Assembly: GCF_900188295.1 (NCBI RefSeq)
Contig: NZ_FZNM01000019.1
Span: 1 to 54,780 of the forward strand
Direction of reading: 5' to 3'
DNA length: 54,780 bases
Origin: Paracoccus sediminis
Lineage (GTDB): Bacteria; Pseudomonadota; Alphaproteobacteria; Rhodobacterales; Rhodobacteraceae
Shown here in pieces: positions 24,948 to 33,492 of this stretch. Each line of letters starts with the position of its first letter. The stretch's first letter is position 1. Under the pieces are notes generated by a model, which worked only from the letters and a program-made list of their open reading frames with translations, made no database searches and was not told the DNA's origin. Made by a program: the position numbers and the translations under genes.

Positions 24948-25774
24948 GCCGGGACCGCGCTCCAGGCTTCGGCCGGCTGCACCGGCCTGCGCCCCGAGCC
25001 TAGACCCCTGCCCCTCCTTTGCGGCTTTTCCCGCGCTGTCTGTCTCGTCCCGAGCCAGCCTGCGCGGGGCCGCAATAGTCGGTCCAGCGGTCCAGTCTCG
25101 GCCCTGTCGGGTCACGATCGCTTGCGGGGGTAGCCCGGTTGTCCAGCCTCGCACTGGCCCGACCTTGGGAGGGACAGGGGGAGGCCGAAGCAGGCCCGCG
25201 CGAGACCCCAGGGATCGAGCAAGGGCCTGTGGTCAACCGGGCGGGCGGCTGCAGGCCACGGACAGACCTTTCCACAAGGCGGCTCGCTTCCCTTCGCTCC
25301 CGTGATGGCGCGTCCAGCTCGCCGTCCTGCAAGGCCCGCCGCACGAGAAAGGCGGCAGGCTGGATAGCTCTGGCCGAAGAAGATGCGGAGATCCCCGCGC
25401 CCGCGCGGTGATCGGGGGCAAAGGCGCGTGAGCGCGCCTGGCAGGGGGTTTCGGACGAGCCGAACGCCCCTGCCTGTCCCTGGGCCCCGCGCGAAGGGCG
25501 CGTGTCCGGTCATGGGAACCGCCGGTTCCCCCGCGCAAGGCCGTCCGCTTCACGGGGCGAAGGGGTTTCCCCAACCACGGTCCCGGCCGGGGCCGGGCTG
25601 CGTGGCTGGGTGATCCCCCTCCCCTTCGCCCCTACGGACAACCTTGCCCGGGTCCCCCTCCTGCCCTCGCCGGGAGGCAGGGTTTCAGGAGAGGCGCCGC
25701 TTCGCGGTCCTCCCCTGCAACCCCGCCCGATTATCGGCACCAGACCGAACGGGCATCACCACAAGGAAAGAGCC
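24948..25774 (+). repeat. Structured non-coding module, copy 1 (upstream of the DUF3768 gene)
   Basis: About 827 bases that match 30615-31442 at nearly the same length. It ends with the same GAACGGGCATCACCACAAGG leader just before the start codon of the next gene. Conserved hairpins include GGCGCG-TGAG-CGCGCC, TTCGG-ACGAG-CCGAA, CGCGC-GAAGG-GCGCG and GGGAACC-GCC-GGTTCCC. No frame across it is conserved as protein. It is best read as a regulatory or single-stranded-DNA element driving the downstream gene. Confidence 0.75.
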
Positions 25775-26320
25775 ATGAACGGCATGTCCCATTCCACCTA
25801 TGTCTGCGGCTATTGCGGATCCGAGCAGTCGCGCGAATTTCCCCCATGCACCTGTCCAGATTGCGGCCATTTCGGCCCCGAGCGTGATTTCCCGAGCCGC
25901 GAATCCCTGGCCGTCGCGCAGCAAAGCGACCGCCTTCGCGCCGCCCTTGCCCTGATCGCCCCCCGGCTTTGCCAAGAGCGGATCGACCTGGCTCTTGATG
26001 AGGGGGCCGATCTAATCCGCGCCGCCACCGTGACCGTCGCACCCGACTTGCGCGGCAGCATCATCCTGACACCCGGCATTGCCGCCGAGGGCATCGCCTT
26101 CGTGCAGGAGGCAGTTGTCGCCTGTGCCGTGGATCGCAACTTCACCGAAAGCAACGATCCTTGGGCCGATCATAGCTTCGGCACCCTCGACGTGCAGGGC
26201 AAGCGCATCTGGTGGAAAATCGACCTTTATGATGCCGATTGCAGTGGAGGCGCAGAGAACCCCGCCGATCCGGCAGAAACGCATCGCGTCGTGACGATCC
26301 TGTTCCCGTCCGAATACTGA
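25775..26320 (+). CDS. DUF3768-type protein with N-terminal zinc ribbon
   Basis: The ATG at 25775 gives 181 residues. Residues about 9-35 carry CGYCGSEQS and CTCPDCGHFGPERDF, a zinc-ribbon-like pair. A DUF3768-like C-terminal domain follows, with RGSIILTPGI, FGTLDVQGKRIWWKIDLYD and VVTILFPSEY at the end, matching the usual FWKIDYYD...TRVLTIMLASEY pattern. DUF3768 proteins are common on alphaproteobacterial plasmids and have no known function. Position directly after copy 1 of the hairpin module, in the probable leading region, suggests early expression after conjugation and perhaps an anti-defence role (inference). Confidence 0.75.
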   Translation: MNGMSHSTYVCGYCGSEQSREFPPCTCPDCGHFGPERDFPSRESLAVAQQSDRLRAALALIAPRLCQERIDLALDEGADLIRAATVTVAPDLRGSIILTPGIAAEGIAFVQEAVVACAVDRNFTESNDPWADHSFGTLDVQGKRIWWKIDLYDADCSGGAENPADPAETHRVVTILFPSEY

Positions 26321-26397
26321 CGCGCCCGAAATCGGCCCGTTCCGCTCCGTGCGGGCCGATGTTTCCCGAAACCGCAACCCGGAAAGGGGGTGAACTT

Positions 26398-26508
26398 ATG
26401 AGCAGTGAAACCTTGCAGCGCCGCCTCGCAGAAGCGTGGGCGCTTGTCAGGAAGGGCGACACCTTTGGCATCGGACGCCGCTTCCTGATCCAGCACGGGG
26501 CTATCTGA
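26398..26508 (+). CDS. 36-residue small protein
   Basis: A short frame with a good Shine-Dalgarno (GGAAAGGGGG, about eight bases before ATG) encodes MSSETLQRRLAEAWALVRKG and a further 16 residues ending RFLIQHGAI. The amphipathic, helical look and the tidy spacing between the DUF3768 and ParB-like genes suggest a real small gene of the same operon. I do not recognise it. Confidence 0.45.
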   Translation: MSSETLQRRLAEAWALVRKGDTFGIGRRFLIQHGAI

Positions 26509-26582
26509 TAGCCCGTCCTGCCCCCGAAAGGGGGCAGGACACCCATAACACAAAATCTCACCACAGAACAAGGATTGACCCC

Positions 26583-28403
26583 ATGAAGCACGAACCCATC
26601 ATCAGCACGGTTGAGCAGGTGCCCTTTGCTGATCTTTACGTCTCGCCCTTGAACCCGCGCACCGTGTTCAGCCCCGAAGGTATCGAGGCCCTGGCCGAGA
26701 ACATCCGCCAGCTTGGTCTGATCCAGAACCTTGGCGGCTTGCGCGATGCGGACGGCAGGACCGGCATCGTGTTCGGTGGCCGCAGGTTGCGCGCCCTGGC
26801 CTTGCTGCAAGACGATCCGCGCTTTGCCACCGTGCCGGTCAGGATCGCGCCCGATCAGGACACCGCCGAAACCTGGGCTGCCAGCGAAAACCATCAGCGC
26901 GAACAGCCCAATGCCGCCGACGAGATCCGCGAATATGGCAAGATGGCCGCGCGAGGCGTGGCGGTCCCGTCCATTGCCGTCGCTTTCGGCGTCACCGAGG
27001 CGCATGTTTACCGCCGCTTGAAGCTGGCGTCCCTTCCTGCGCCTGTCCTCGACGCCCTGAAATCCGGGCAGATCACCCTGTCCAACGCCGCTGCCTTCAC
27101 CATCAGCGAGGACGAGGCCCACAGCCTTGAGGTTCTGGACCGGATCAAGGGCGAAGGCTACAGCGATCACAGCATTAGGCAGATGCTGAAACCGGACGCC
27201 GTGCGCCATACCGACCGCCGCGCGGTTTTCGTGGGGCTTGATGCCTACAAGGTCGCTGGCGGGCGCATCACCGCCGACCTGTTCGCGGACCAGTCCTTTG
27301 TCGAGGACGTGGCCCTGCTGGACGACCTGTTCGCCGCCAAGCTGGCCGAAGCTGTCGAAGGCTTCACCGCCGAGGGCTGGAAATGGGCCGAGACGATCCC
27401 CGGCAGCTACATCGGTTATCACGAAATCGAGGACCGCAAGCTGGATCGCATCTATCCGCAGGAGGGCGCGCTGTCCGAAGAACAGGCCGCGCGTTATGAC
27501 GAACTGGCCGAACTGTCGGAAGCCGGGGCACTTGACGACGCGGGCGAGGCCGAACTTGCGGCCCTGCAATCGGTTCTGGACGGCGGTTTCAGCGAGGACC
27601 AGAAGGCCCTTGCCGGGATCATCGTTTATGTGGACTCGCGTGGCGACCTGAAAACCGCTGACGGTCTGGTGACGCGCGAGGACCGCGCCGCTGCCATCGA
27701 AGCCGGTTTCCTGCGCGCGTCCGCCCATCTGGCGGATGCTGCCGAAGCACCGAAGTCGCCCATCAGCGCCGCCTTGAAGGACGATCTGGGCCGGGTTGCG
27801 ACCGGCGCGCGGCAACATGCGATCCTGCGCGACCCCGATCTGCTGCTGGACCTGCTGGCCTATCAGTTGAGCCACGGCCTGCAATGGCGCAAGCCCTTCG
27901 GCCTTGGCGTCGAGGACGTGCCGAACTGGCCCACCACCGAAGCCGAAGGCTATGATCTGGATGCCCGTCTGGTCGGATCGCGGCCCCGCGACATGATGGG
28001 CAAGGATCTCGCCAAGTCCTTCCGTGCCTTCCGCCAGAAGGGGCAGGATCACGGGCGGGGCGAACTGATCCGCTGCCTTGCCGCGCTGTTCCGGGGCGGC
28101 GACGAACACCTTGCCGCACTGATCGACAAGGAAACGCAGCCGAGCATCCGCGAAGTCTGGACGCCAACAGCCAGCAATTTCTTTGGCCGCGTCGGCGGGG
28201 CCTATCTCAATGACCTGTGGCGCGACCTGCTGGACCTGTCGGAAGAACACCCCACCGCCACCAGCTTCGCCAAGCTGAAAAAGGGAGAGAAGGCCGCGAA
28301 GCTGGACGCCCTGTTCAGCGATGCCGACCTGCGCAGCGCCCTTGGCGTGACCGAGACGCAGGCCGCGCGGATCGACGCTTGGTTGCCCGAAGGCATGAAG
28401 TGA
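26583..28403 (+). CDS. ParB/Spo0J-domain protein, plasmid leading-region type
   Basis: The protein has 606 residues. The N-terminal ParB/Srx-like domain (about 10-110) has YVSPLNPRTVFSPEGIEALA, IVFGGRRLRALALL and WAASENHQREQPNAADEI, the ParB GERRxRA and ENxxR boxes in variant form. A KorB/Spo0J-like helix-turn-helix follows (VAVPSIAVAFGVTEAHVYRR). The long acidic C-terminal part (about 190-606) is not found in partition ParB. No ParA lies beside it; the ParA-like gene at 34.8 kb belongs with VirC2. ParB proteins of this size are common next to ArdC and DUF3768 genes. They may bind DNA or cut it as a CTP-dependent or nuclease-like factor soon after transfer. Confidence 0.85.
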   Translation: MKHEPIISTVEQVPFADLYVSPLNPRTVFSPEGIEALAENIRQLGLIQNLGGLRDADGRTGIVFGGRRLRALALLQDDPRFATVPVRIAPDQDTAETWAASENHQREQPNAADEIREYGKMAARGVAVPSIAVAFGVTEAHVYRRLKLASLPAPVLDALKSGQITLSNAAAFTISEDEAHSLEVLDRIKGEGYSDHSIRQMLKPDAVRHTDRRAVFVGLDAYKVAGGRITADLFADQSFVEDVALLDDLFAAKLAEAVEGFTAEGWKWAETIPGSYIGYHEIEDRKLDRIYPQEGALSEEQAARYDELAELSEAGALDDAGEAELAALQSVLDGGFSEDQKALAGIIVYVDSRGDLKTADGLVTREDRAAAIEAGFLRASAHLADAAEAPKSPISAALKDDLGRVATGARQHAILRDPDLLLDLLAYQLSHGLQWRKPFGLGVEDVPNWPTTEAEGYDLDARLVGSRPRDMMGKDLAKSFRAFRQKGQDHGRGELIRCLAALFRGGDEHLAALIDKETQPSIREVWTPTASNFFGRVGGAYLNDLWRDLLDLSEEHPTATSFAKLKKGEKAAKLDALFSDADLRSALGVTETQAARIDAWLPEGMK

Positions 28404-28464
28404 CACGATGCGGCAGGGCGCGAACGCCCTGCCGCGTTATCCCACCCGACAGGAGATCATCGGA

Positions 28465-28812
28465 ATGACCATCGGAGACCTCGAACGCCGTGCCGGGATC
28501 GAGCAGACCCCGGAAGCCCGCGCCAGGTTCTGGAAACCCTTTGCCCATCTTGAAGCCCGCGCCATGCTCGATGCCGGACGGGAGGAATTGCAGCGGATCA
28601 TCGGGGAAAAGACCCATGACAGCGCCGATCCCGTGGACGGCCTGACAGTCGAGGAACGGGACGCCTTGCGGGCCTTCGCAGCCAAGGAGGGCCGGTGTTG
28701 GAAGGCCGAACTCCGCAAGCAATGGATGAACGCCAGCGCCAGCCCCGTCCTTCACGGCCTGCGCAACCGGCTTGGACCTTCGTGGCTTGTCCGGTTCCGC
28801 CTCCATCGCTGA
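28465..28812 (+). CDS. Conserved-looking plasmid protein of unknown function
   Basis: The ATG at 28465 with AGGAG ten bases upstream gives 115 residues (start MTIGDLERRAGIEQTPEARA). It is helical and charged, with GREELQRIIGEKTHDSADPV in the middle and a basic C-terminus. There is no recognisable domain, signal peptide or membrane segment. It lies 61 bases after the ParB-like gene in the same direction, so it is probably part of that operon. An upstream start at 28408 is possible but has no ribosome site. Confidence 0.55.
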   Translation: MTIGDLERRAGIEQTPEARARFWKPFAHLEARAMLDAGREELQRIIGEKTHDSADPVDGLTVEERDALRAFAAKEGRCWKAELRKQWMNASASPVLHGLRNRLGPSWLVRFRLHR

Positions 28813-28887
28813 CCGGACGCCCGAGGGCAAGACGTGAGACAATCGGCAAGGCGTTCCGCGCCCTGCCTTCCCCGGATGGAGGCACCC

Positions 28888-29340
28888 ATGCGTTTCAAAC
28901 GATGCGAACGTCACCCGTTCACCGACACCAGCCGCAAGCGTGCCGCGCTGCGGCGCAAGCAGCGCCTTGAGCGCGAAGCCCTGCCCCTGCTGGCCGACTT
29001 GGTTGCCGAGGCGCAACCGTCCGAGGACGAGGTGATGGACGCCCGTGCGGTCCAATGGCTTGACCACGAGCGCCGCAGCCGCGCCTTGCGCGCAGACCGC
29101 TGGCGCGAAGCCCGGCGCCGCCTGTCGGCCTTTTCCGCCAACGAGCGGGCTGTCCTGCGCGCGGCCTGGGACCGCGCCCCTTATCCTGCCGATCCGGTCT
29201 ATCTGCTGGATTTCCTGCACGGCTACAGCATGGGCCGGTTTACACTCGATCAGATGCCGTTCGACCTGGTGCTGCGCGATCAGCACGGACGCCGGATCAG
29301 CCCCCGCCCTTTCGCTGCCGATGGAGGTTGCCATGCCTGA
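28888..29340 (+). CDS. Arg-rich helical plasmid protein of unknown function
   Basis: Starting at ATG 28888 (GGAGG six bases upstream) the protein has 150 residues. The first 30 are strongly basic (RFKRCERHPFTDTSRKRAAL). A helical middle section and a Pro/Tyr-containing end (APYPADPVYLLDFLHGYSMG, FDLVLRDQHGR) follow. It may bind nucleic acid. The stop overlaps the next gene by eight bases, implying coupled translation. Family not recognised. Confidence 0.55.
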   Translation: MRFKRCERHPFTDTSRKRAALRRKQRLEREALPLLADLVAEAQPSEDEVMDARAVQWLDHERRSRALRADRWREARRRLSAFSANERAVLRAAWDRAPYPADPVYLLDFLHGYSMGRFTLDQMPFDLVLRDQHGRRISPRPFAADGGCHA

Positions 29341-29596
29341 CTTCACCGCACACCGTCACCCTATCCTTGCCGTGCGCTGCCCGAGCTGCGGAAGCGCCCC
29401 CGGTATCTGGTGCCGCCGCCCGAGCGGGCACCGCGCCAGCGGTCTGCACGACGAACGCGCGGCAGAGGCCGACCGCGTGTTCATAGAGCAGCATGGATGG
29501 GAGGCCAGCATTTTCCGCGATGGCGATGGCTGGATCATCGACCCGAGAGGCCGCGCAAGTATCCGCCCACAGCCCGACAAGATGGCCCTGTTCTGA
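29333..29596 (+). CDS. Small zinc-finger protein
   Basis: The ATG at 29333 follows GGAGG by five bases and lies inside the end of the previous gene. The 87 residues contain RCPSCGSAPGIWCRRPSGHR followed by LHDERA, the CxxC...C...H module of small phage/plasmid zinc-binding proteins (Cys-x2-Cys, later Cys, His, His). The rest is FRDGDGWIIDPRG-like and short. It ends the leading-region operon, because a strong intrinsic terminator follows at 29724. Confidence 0.6.
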   Translation: MPDFTAHRHPILAVRCPSCGSAPGIWCRRPSGHRASGLHDERAAEADRVFIEQHGWEASIFRDGDGWIIDPRGRASIRPQPDKMALF

Positions 29597-29723
29597 TGGA
29601 AACATGACCCTGCCGCTGGCGTTGTGCTGCCGGGAGTGATACCTGAAACGAGTATTTCTCAGCCGCCGTTCCGTCCTTGGGGCGAGGCTGCACCCCGAAT
29701 ATCCTTGTGGTGAGGATAGCACT

Positions 29724-29753
29724 GGCCCTGCTTCGGTAGGGCCTTTTCTTTTG
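29724..29753 (+). terminator. Intrinsic terminator
   Basis: GGCCCTGC (29724-29731), loop TTCG, GTAGGGCC (29736-29743) make an 8-bp stem with one G-T pair and a stable tetraloop, followed by TTTTCTTTT. It ends the plus-strand operon that starts with the DUF3768 gene. The rest of the gap to 30163 holds GC-rich inverted repeats but no convincing gene. Confidence 0.82.
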
Positions 29754-30163
29754 TCCAGGCGCAGCCCTCTTGGTTTGCCCGCCACGGCGGGACAATGCCC
29801 CGCCGCGCCGGCCCCGCGCTGTTCGCGCGGAACCGCTGCGCGGGAAAGGAAAGCGCGTCTGGCGCCGCGCTTACGCCCATGAAGCGCGCCGGGGCGGGGT
29901 CGTGGTTGTCTGCGTTCCGGCAGTTACCCTTGACGGCCAACTTGAGCATTAGCCGTGGAGGATGGGGCAGAAGAACAAGGACGCCTGGCGGCGTCCTGCC
30001 CGCCTGACGGGGAGCTTCAGCTATCGCTGGCATGGTCCTGAAACAGACGCATCACGATCATCTTCTGGTAAGGTCCGCATCCTGGGTGTTGTGGGTGCAG
30101 GCTTCAAAGCTATGCTTGGATCAAGGTTCAAGCCTTGTGCGGCGTCCAGGTCAGGAATGGCAG

Positions 30164-30598
30164 ATGATCTATCAAGTGATTTATGCAAACTGGATCGACG
30201 GCATTCGCGATACTGGCGGAGTATCGGATTGCCCTCGCGATGTGTCCAACGCCTTCAAGGCGGCAAAGAACTTCTGCATGGCGGAGGCACGGAAAAGAGG
30301 GGTTGAGCCAAATCCTGTTGTAAACTGGGCCGCCGATGTCATGGCGGCCTTTATGGTGTCCTGCGTCAAGAATGATGAATCCAATATCTGGGAAATCATG
30401 ATGCCCGGTGATGATATTTGCGAGGTGTTCAGGGTCGAGGCGGAACGCAATACCGGCATGATCCACGAGGTTCTGATGAAGGGCGCAAAAGCCCATCCGA
30501 GATTGTTGAGAACCGGCCTGATCGCTCTTTGCTCACAGTTGCGGGTTGCCCCAACAGGATCAGGCAAGGGCGTCGGCAACATCAGAAGATTGTTCTAG
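30164..30598 (+). CDS. Protein of unknown function
   Basis: The ATG at 30164 gives 144 residues starting MIYQVIYANWIDGIRDTGGV. It is less GC-biased than its neighbours. Features include FKAAKNFCMAEARKRGVEP and VMAAFMVSCVKNDESNIWEI, a helical, moderately hydrophobic protein without signal peptide. The end is basic (VAPTGSGKGVGNIRRLF). I do not recognise it. It lies just before copy 2 of the repeated module. An upstream start at 30032 would add 44 residues of weak coding character. Confidence 0.5.
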   Translation: MIYQVIYANWIDGIRDTGGVSDCPRDVSNAFKAAKNFCMAEARKRGVEPNPVVNWAADVMAAFMVSCVKNDESNIWEIMMPGDDICEVFRVEAERNTGMIHEVLMKGAKAHPRLLRTGLIALCSQLRVAPTGSGKGVGNIRRLF

Positions 30599-30614
30599 CC
30601 GCCTCCCGGCTTGT

Positions 30615-31442
30615 GCCGGGACCGCGCTCCAGGCTCCGGCCGGCTTCACCGGCCTGCGCCCCGAGCCTGGCCCCCTGCCCCTCCTTTGCGGCTTTTCCCG
30701 CGCCGCCCGTCTCGTCCCGAGCCAGCCTGTGCGGGGCCGCAATAGTCGGTCCAGCGGCCCAGTCTCGGCCCTTCGGGTGACAATCGCTTGCGGGGTAGCC
30801 CGGTTGTCCAGCCTCGCGCCGGAACGACCTTGGGAGTGGAGGCGGGAGGCCGAAGCAGGCTGTAAGCGAGACCACAGGGATCGAGCGTCAGCCTGTGGTC
30901 AACCGGGCGGGCGGTTGGGTGATCCGGTCAAACCTTCCCACAGGGCGGCTCGCTTCCCTTCGCTCCATGATGGGCGCGTCCAGCTCGCCGCCCTGCAAGG
31001 CCCGCCGCCAGGAGAGAGGCGGCAGGCTGGATAGCTTCGACCGGGAAAGATGATGGAGAGATCCCCGCGAAGGCACGGGGATCGAGGCAAAGGCGCGGGA
31101 CCGCGCCTGGCCGGGGGATTCGGACAAGCCGAACGCCCCTGCCCTTTGTGGGGCCACGCGCGAAGGGCGCGTGTCCGTTCAGGGGAACCGCCGGTTCCCC
31201 CACGCAAGGCCGTCCGCTTCACGGGGCGAAGGGGTTTCCCCGGCCTTCCTGCGCCTTCGGCTTCGTGCAGGCCGGGTGATCCCCCTCCCCTTCGCCCCTA
31301 CGGACAACCTTGCGCGGGTCCCCCTCCTGCCCTCGCCGGGAGGCAGGGTTTCAGGAGAGGCGCCGCTTCGCGGTCCTCACCTGCAACCCCGCCCGATTAT
31401 CGGCACCAGACCGAACGGGCATCACCACAAGGAAGGCCACAA
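30615..31442 (+). repeat. Structured non-coding module, copy 2 (upstream of ardC)
   Basis: Same length and order as copy 1, with many substitutions. The stems are kept while loops differ: GGCGCG-GGAC-CGCGCC, TTCGG-ACAAG-CCGAA, CACGCGC-GAAGG-GCGCGTG, GGGGAACC-GCC-GGTTCCCC, and GATCCCCG-CGAAGGCA-CGGGGATC. It ends two bases before the ardC start codon region with the same CATCACCACAAGGA leader and ribosome site as copy 1. Confidence 0.75.
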
Positions 31443-32333
31443 ATGGCTGACAAGTTCGACCTCTACGCCCACATCACCGACAGCATCATTGCCAGCATCG
31501 AGGCGGGCACCCCCGCTTGGCGCAAGCCGTGGACCGGCGACAAGGGCGGCGCACCCTTCCCGCTGCGGAGCAACGGCGAACCCTATTCCGGCATCAACGT
31601 CCTGATGTTGTGGCTGGCCGCTGACGCCAAGGGCTACCGCGCCGCCCGTTGGTTCACCTACAAGCAAGCCCAAGAGGCAGGCGGTCAGGTCCGCAAGGGC
31701 GAGAAATCGTCAACCGTCGTGAAATACGGCACCTTCGAGCGGGAGGACGCGGACACCGGCGAGGAGCGCCGCCTGCCCTACCTGAAAGCCTACCGCGTCT
31801 TTAACGCCGAGCAGATCGACGGCCTGCCCGCCGAATATTACGGCACCCCCGCCGAGCCTGCCCGCGACCTTGGCACCGAGGCCGACCCCGCCCTTGACGC
31901 ATTTTTCGCAGCCACCGGCGCGGACATTCGCACCAGCGACGAGCCGCAAGCCTTCTACAACCCCGCCGAGGACTTCATTCACATGCCGCCGATTGCGACG
32001 TTCCACAGCGCCGCAGGCTACTATGCCACGCTTGCCCACGAGGCGACCCACTGGACTGGCCACAAGTGCCGCCTTGACCGCTTTTCCCGCTTCAATGACC
32101 GCAAGGCTTATGCCTTCGAGGAACTGATTGCCGAGATTGGCAACTGCATGACCTGCGCCCGGCTTGGCCTGACCCCCGATTTTGACCAGTCCGGCGCTTA
32201 TGTTCAAAGCTGGTTGCGCGCATTGACCGACGACAAGCGGCTGATCTTCAAAGCGGCCAGCGAGGCGCAGAAGGCTGCCGAATGGCTGATGAAGGGTCAG
32301 CAGATCGAGGACGACGAAAGGGCCGTCGCTTGA
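31443..32333 (+). CDS. ardC: ArdC-type antirestriction protein
   Basis: The 296-residue protein has the ArdC layout. The N-terminal single-stranded-DNA-binding domain (about 1-130) has DLYAHITDSIIASIEAG, PWRKPW-like AWRKPWTG, SGINVLMLW and ARWFTYKQAQEAGGQVRKGE. A C-terminal zinc metallopeptidase-like domain has the HExxH motif in YATLAHEATHWTGH and a downstream EELIAEIG glutamate. ArdC is known to protect incoming plasmid DNA from type I restriction during conjugation. It is preceded by copy 2 of the hairpin module and lies on the leading side of the probable oriT. The next gene overlaps its stop. Confidence 0.93.
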   Translation: MADKFDLYAHITDSIIASIEAGTPAWRKPWTGDKGGAPFPLRSNGEPYSGINVLMLWLAADAKGYRAARWFTYKQAQEAGGQVRKGEKSSTVVKYGTFEREDADTGEERRLPYLKAYRVFNAEQIDGLPAEYYGTPAEPARDLGTEADPALDAFFAATGADIRTSDEPQAFYNPAEDFIHMPPIATFHSAAGYYATLAHEATHWTGHKCRLDRFSRFNDRKAYAFEELIAEIGNCMTCARLGLTPDFDQSGAYVQSWLRALTDDKRLIFKAASEAQKAAEWLMKGQQIEDDERAVA

Positions 32334-32509
32334 GCGGCCCCCACGCCTTGCCGGAATTGTCCTGCCGCAAATGCGGCAGCGTCAATCCATGGGTCTACTT
32401 CGCGCCGGTCGTTGTGGATGGAACGGGAACCTGCATCTGCATGGAATGTGCGGGGGCGCGCGGCTGGCTGGACCGCAGCGGTAATCTCAAACCGGGGGTC
32501 GCACTATGA
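32330..32509 (+). CDS. Small zinc-ribbon protein
   Basis: A TTG start overlaps the ardC stop (TTGA), giving 59 residues. Two CxxC pairs, SCRKCGS and CICMECAGARGW, about 25 residues apart, form a compact zinc ribbon. The position and overlap suggest co-translation with ArdC. Function unknown. An earlier in-frame start inside ardC (32282) is less likely. Confidence 0.5.
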   Translation: MSGPHALPELSCRKCGSVNPWVYFAPVVVDGTGTCICMECAGARGWLDRSGNLKPGVAL

Positions 32510-32516
32510 TCTAGAG

Positions 32517-32672
32517 GTGCGCGACGATCCCGATGACCTGTCGATCATCTGCGCTAACGAAGCCGAGGCCCGCCGCCGAGAACGGCGACGGGCCGCGCGC
32601 ATCGGTCAGCCGGTCCTGATCTATGAAATAGACGACCGCCACGGCGAGCGTTTCATCTGCACGGTTGATTAA
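32517..32672 (+). CDS. Small charged protein, probable
   Basis: A GTG at 32517 would start 51 residues: an acidic start (RDDPDDLSIICANEAEARR), a basic stretch and a neat end (QPVLIYEIDDRHGERFICTV). The amino-acid mix looks like real protein, but the start codon is uncertain and no strong ribosome site is seen. If real, it is the last gene of the ardC operon. Confidence 0.4.
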   Translation: MRDDPDDLSIICANEAEARRRERRRAARIGQPVLIYEIDDRHGERFICTVD

Positions 32673-32821
32673 GGCCCCTGCCCTTGCGTCCCGCCTCGCG
32701 CAGGGCGCAACCTATCGCCCAAGTAGGCCACGCGCGCCCCGGCCGCGGCCGGACCACGCGCCGCCATGCGCCTCTGCGGCGCCCGCAGCCGCTTGCGCGC
32801 CACGCTGGCCCTTGTCCTGCA

Positions 32822-32971
32822 TCAGCCGTCCTTCGGGACGCAGACCGTCAGAAAGCGGTTCGGCTCGCTTACTGCCTCAACCACCTGCACGCGCGCCGCT
32901 TCACACGCCGCCTTGCTCGAAAACTCGGCCGAAAAGCCACCGCCCATGACGATCACCAGAAGAACATACAT
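32822..32971 (-). CDS. 49-residue small protein, partner of the XRE regulator
   Basis: The start ATG (32971-32969) overlaps the stop of the upstream regulator (TGATG). The 49 residues begin MYVLLVIVMGGGFSAEFSSK. A Cys, helical AACEAARVQVVEAV and the end LTVCVPKDG follow. The hydrophobic start may be a short signal or membrane anchor. The Ala/Cys helix followed by a C-terminal Cys resembles small secreted or anchored proteins of Rhodobacterales plasmids. Confidence 0.55.
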   Translation of the reverse strand: MYVLLVIVMGGGFSAEFSSKAACEAARVQVVEAVSEPNRFLTVCVPKDG

Positions 32972-33231
32972 CAGTTTTCCCTTGTCTTGAGCCGCACTCC
33001 CGGCCCGCCATTATCCACCGCTAGGAACTCCACCCCCGCCGCTTCAAGGGCGTGGCGCAGCGCATTGAGAACCACCGCCGAGGTTTTCGGGCCGGTATCG
33101 CTTTCCGCGCGGCGAATGGTTGCGATGCCCACCTTTGCCCGCTCGGCCAGATCATCCGCCGACAGCTTCACCAAAGCCCGCGCGGCCCTGATCTGTGCGG
33201 GTATGATTTCATTTGGATCATTTGATTTCAT
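32971..33231 (-). CDS. XRE-family helix-turn-helix regulator
   Basis: The 86-residue protein has a Cro/CI-type domain: IIPAQIRAARALVKLSADDL, AERAKVGIATIRRAESD and LNALRHALEAAGVEFL. The last part is the usual short tail after the fifth helix. It overlaps the start of the 49-residue gene, so they form a two-gene operon. Its upstream region, shared with the divergent gene at 33271, is AT-rich (TCATTTGGATCATTTGATTTCA) and is the likely operator. Confidence 0.87.
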   Translation of the reverse strand: MKSNDPNEIIPAQIRAARALVKLSADDLAERAKVGIATIRRAESDTGPKTSAVVLNALRHALEAAGVEFLAVDNGGPGVRLKTREN

Positions 33232-33270
33232 ATTGATCGAACATAGCTCGCTTGATAGGTTTCATACCAC

Positions 33271-33492
33271 ATGACACGAGAGCACGCAGCCATGAAGCCG
33301 AAACGATCCCGCAAGCTCTTTTGCACCGTGATCGCGCGGATCATCGACACTCGGACCGGCGAGGAAGCGGGCTTGCTCTACCGCTGGAATACAGGTGCCA
33401 CGCAAAAGGAATGGCACCATGCACCAATCAAGCAGTTCCGCCTCGAACATCTGCCCGACATGAGCAACTTTCCTTCCATCAGTGACGACTGA
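33271..33492 (+). CDS. Small basic protein, paralogue A of a convergent pair
   Basis: This frame gives 73 residues (or 66 from the second ATG at 33292). The core KLFCTVIARIIDTRTGEEAG continues LLYRWNTG...KEW. It is clearly related to the protein encoded convergently at 33479-33691 through the shared (I/A)xIIDTRTG...GxxYxWNTG...EW pattern. No known domain. It is divergent from the XRE gene, which may control it. Confidence 0.6.
   Translation: MTREHAAMKPKRSRKLFCTVIARIIDTRTGEEAGLLYRWNTGATQKEWHHAPIKQFRLEHLPDMSNFPSISDD

Noticed and set aside
25154..25774. Open frames across the repeated modules, including N-terminal extensions of the DUF3768, ArdC and IS110 proteins
   Set aside because: Proteins read from the copies are Pro/Arg/Gly-rich, and the three copies conserve hairpins rather than a reading frame.
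26142..28406. Long minus-strand reading frame opposite the ParB-like gene
   Set aside because: Its residue mix is that of antisense high-GC coding DNA, and the plus strand has a well-recognised protein.
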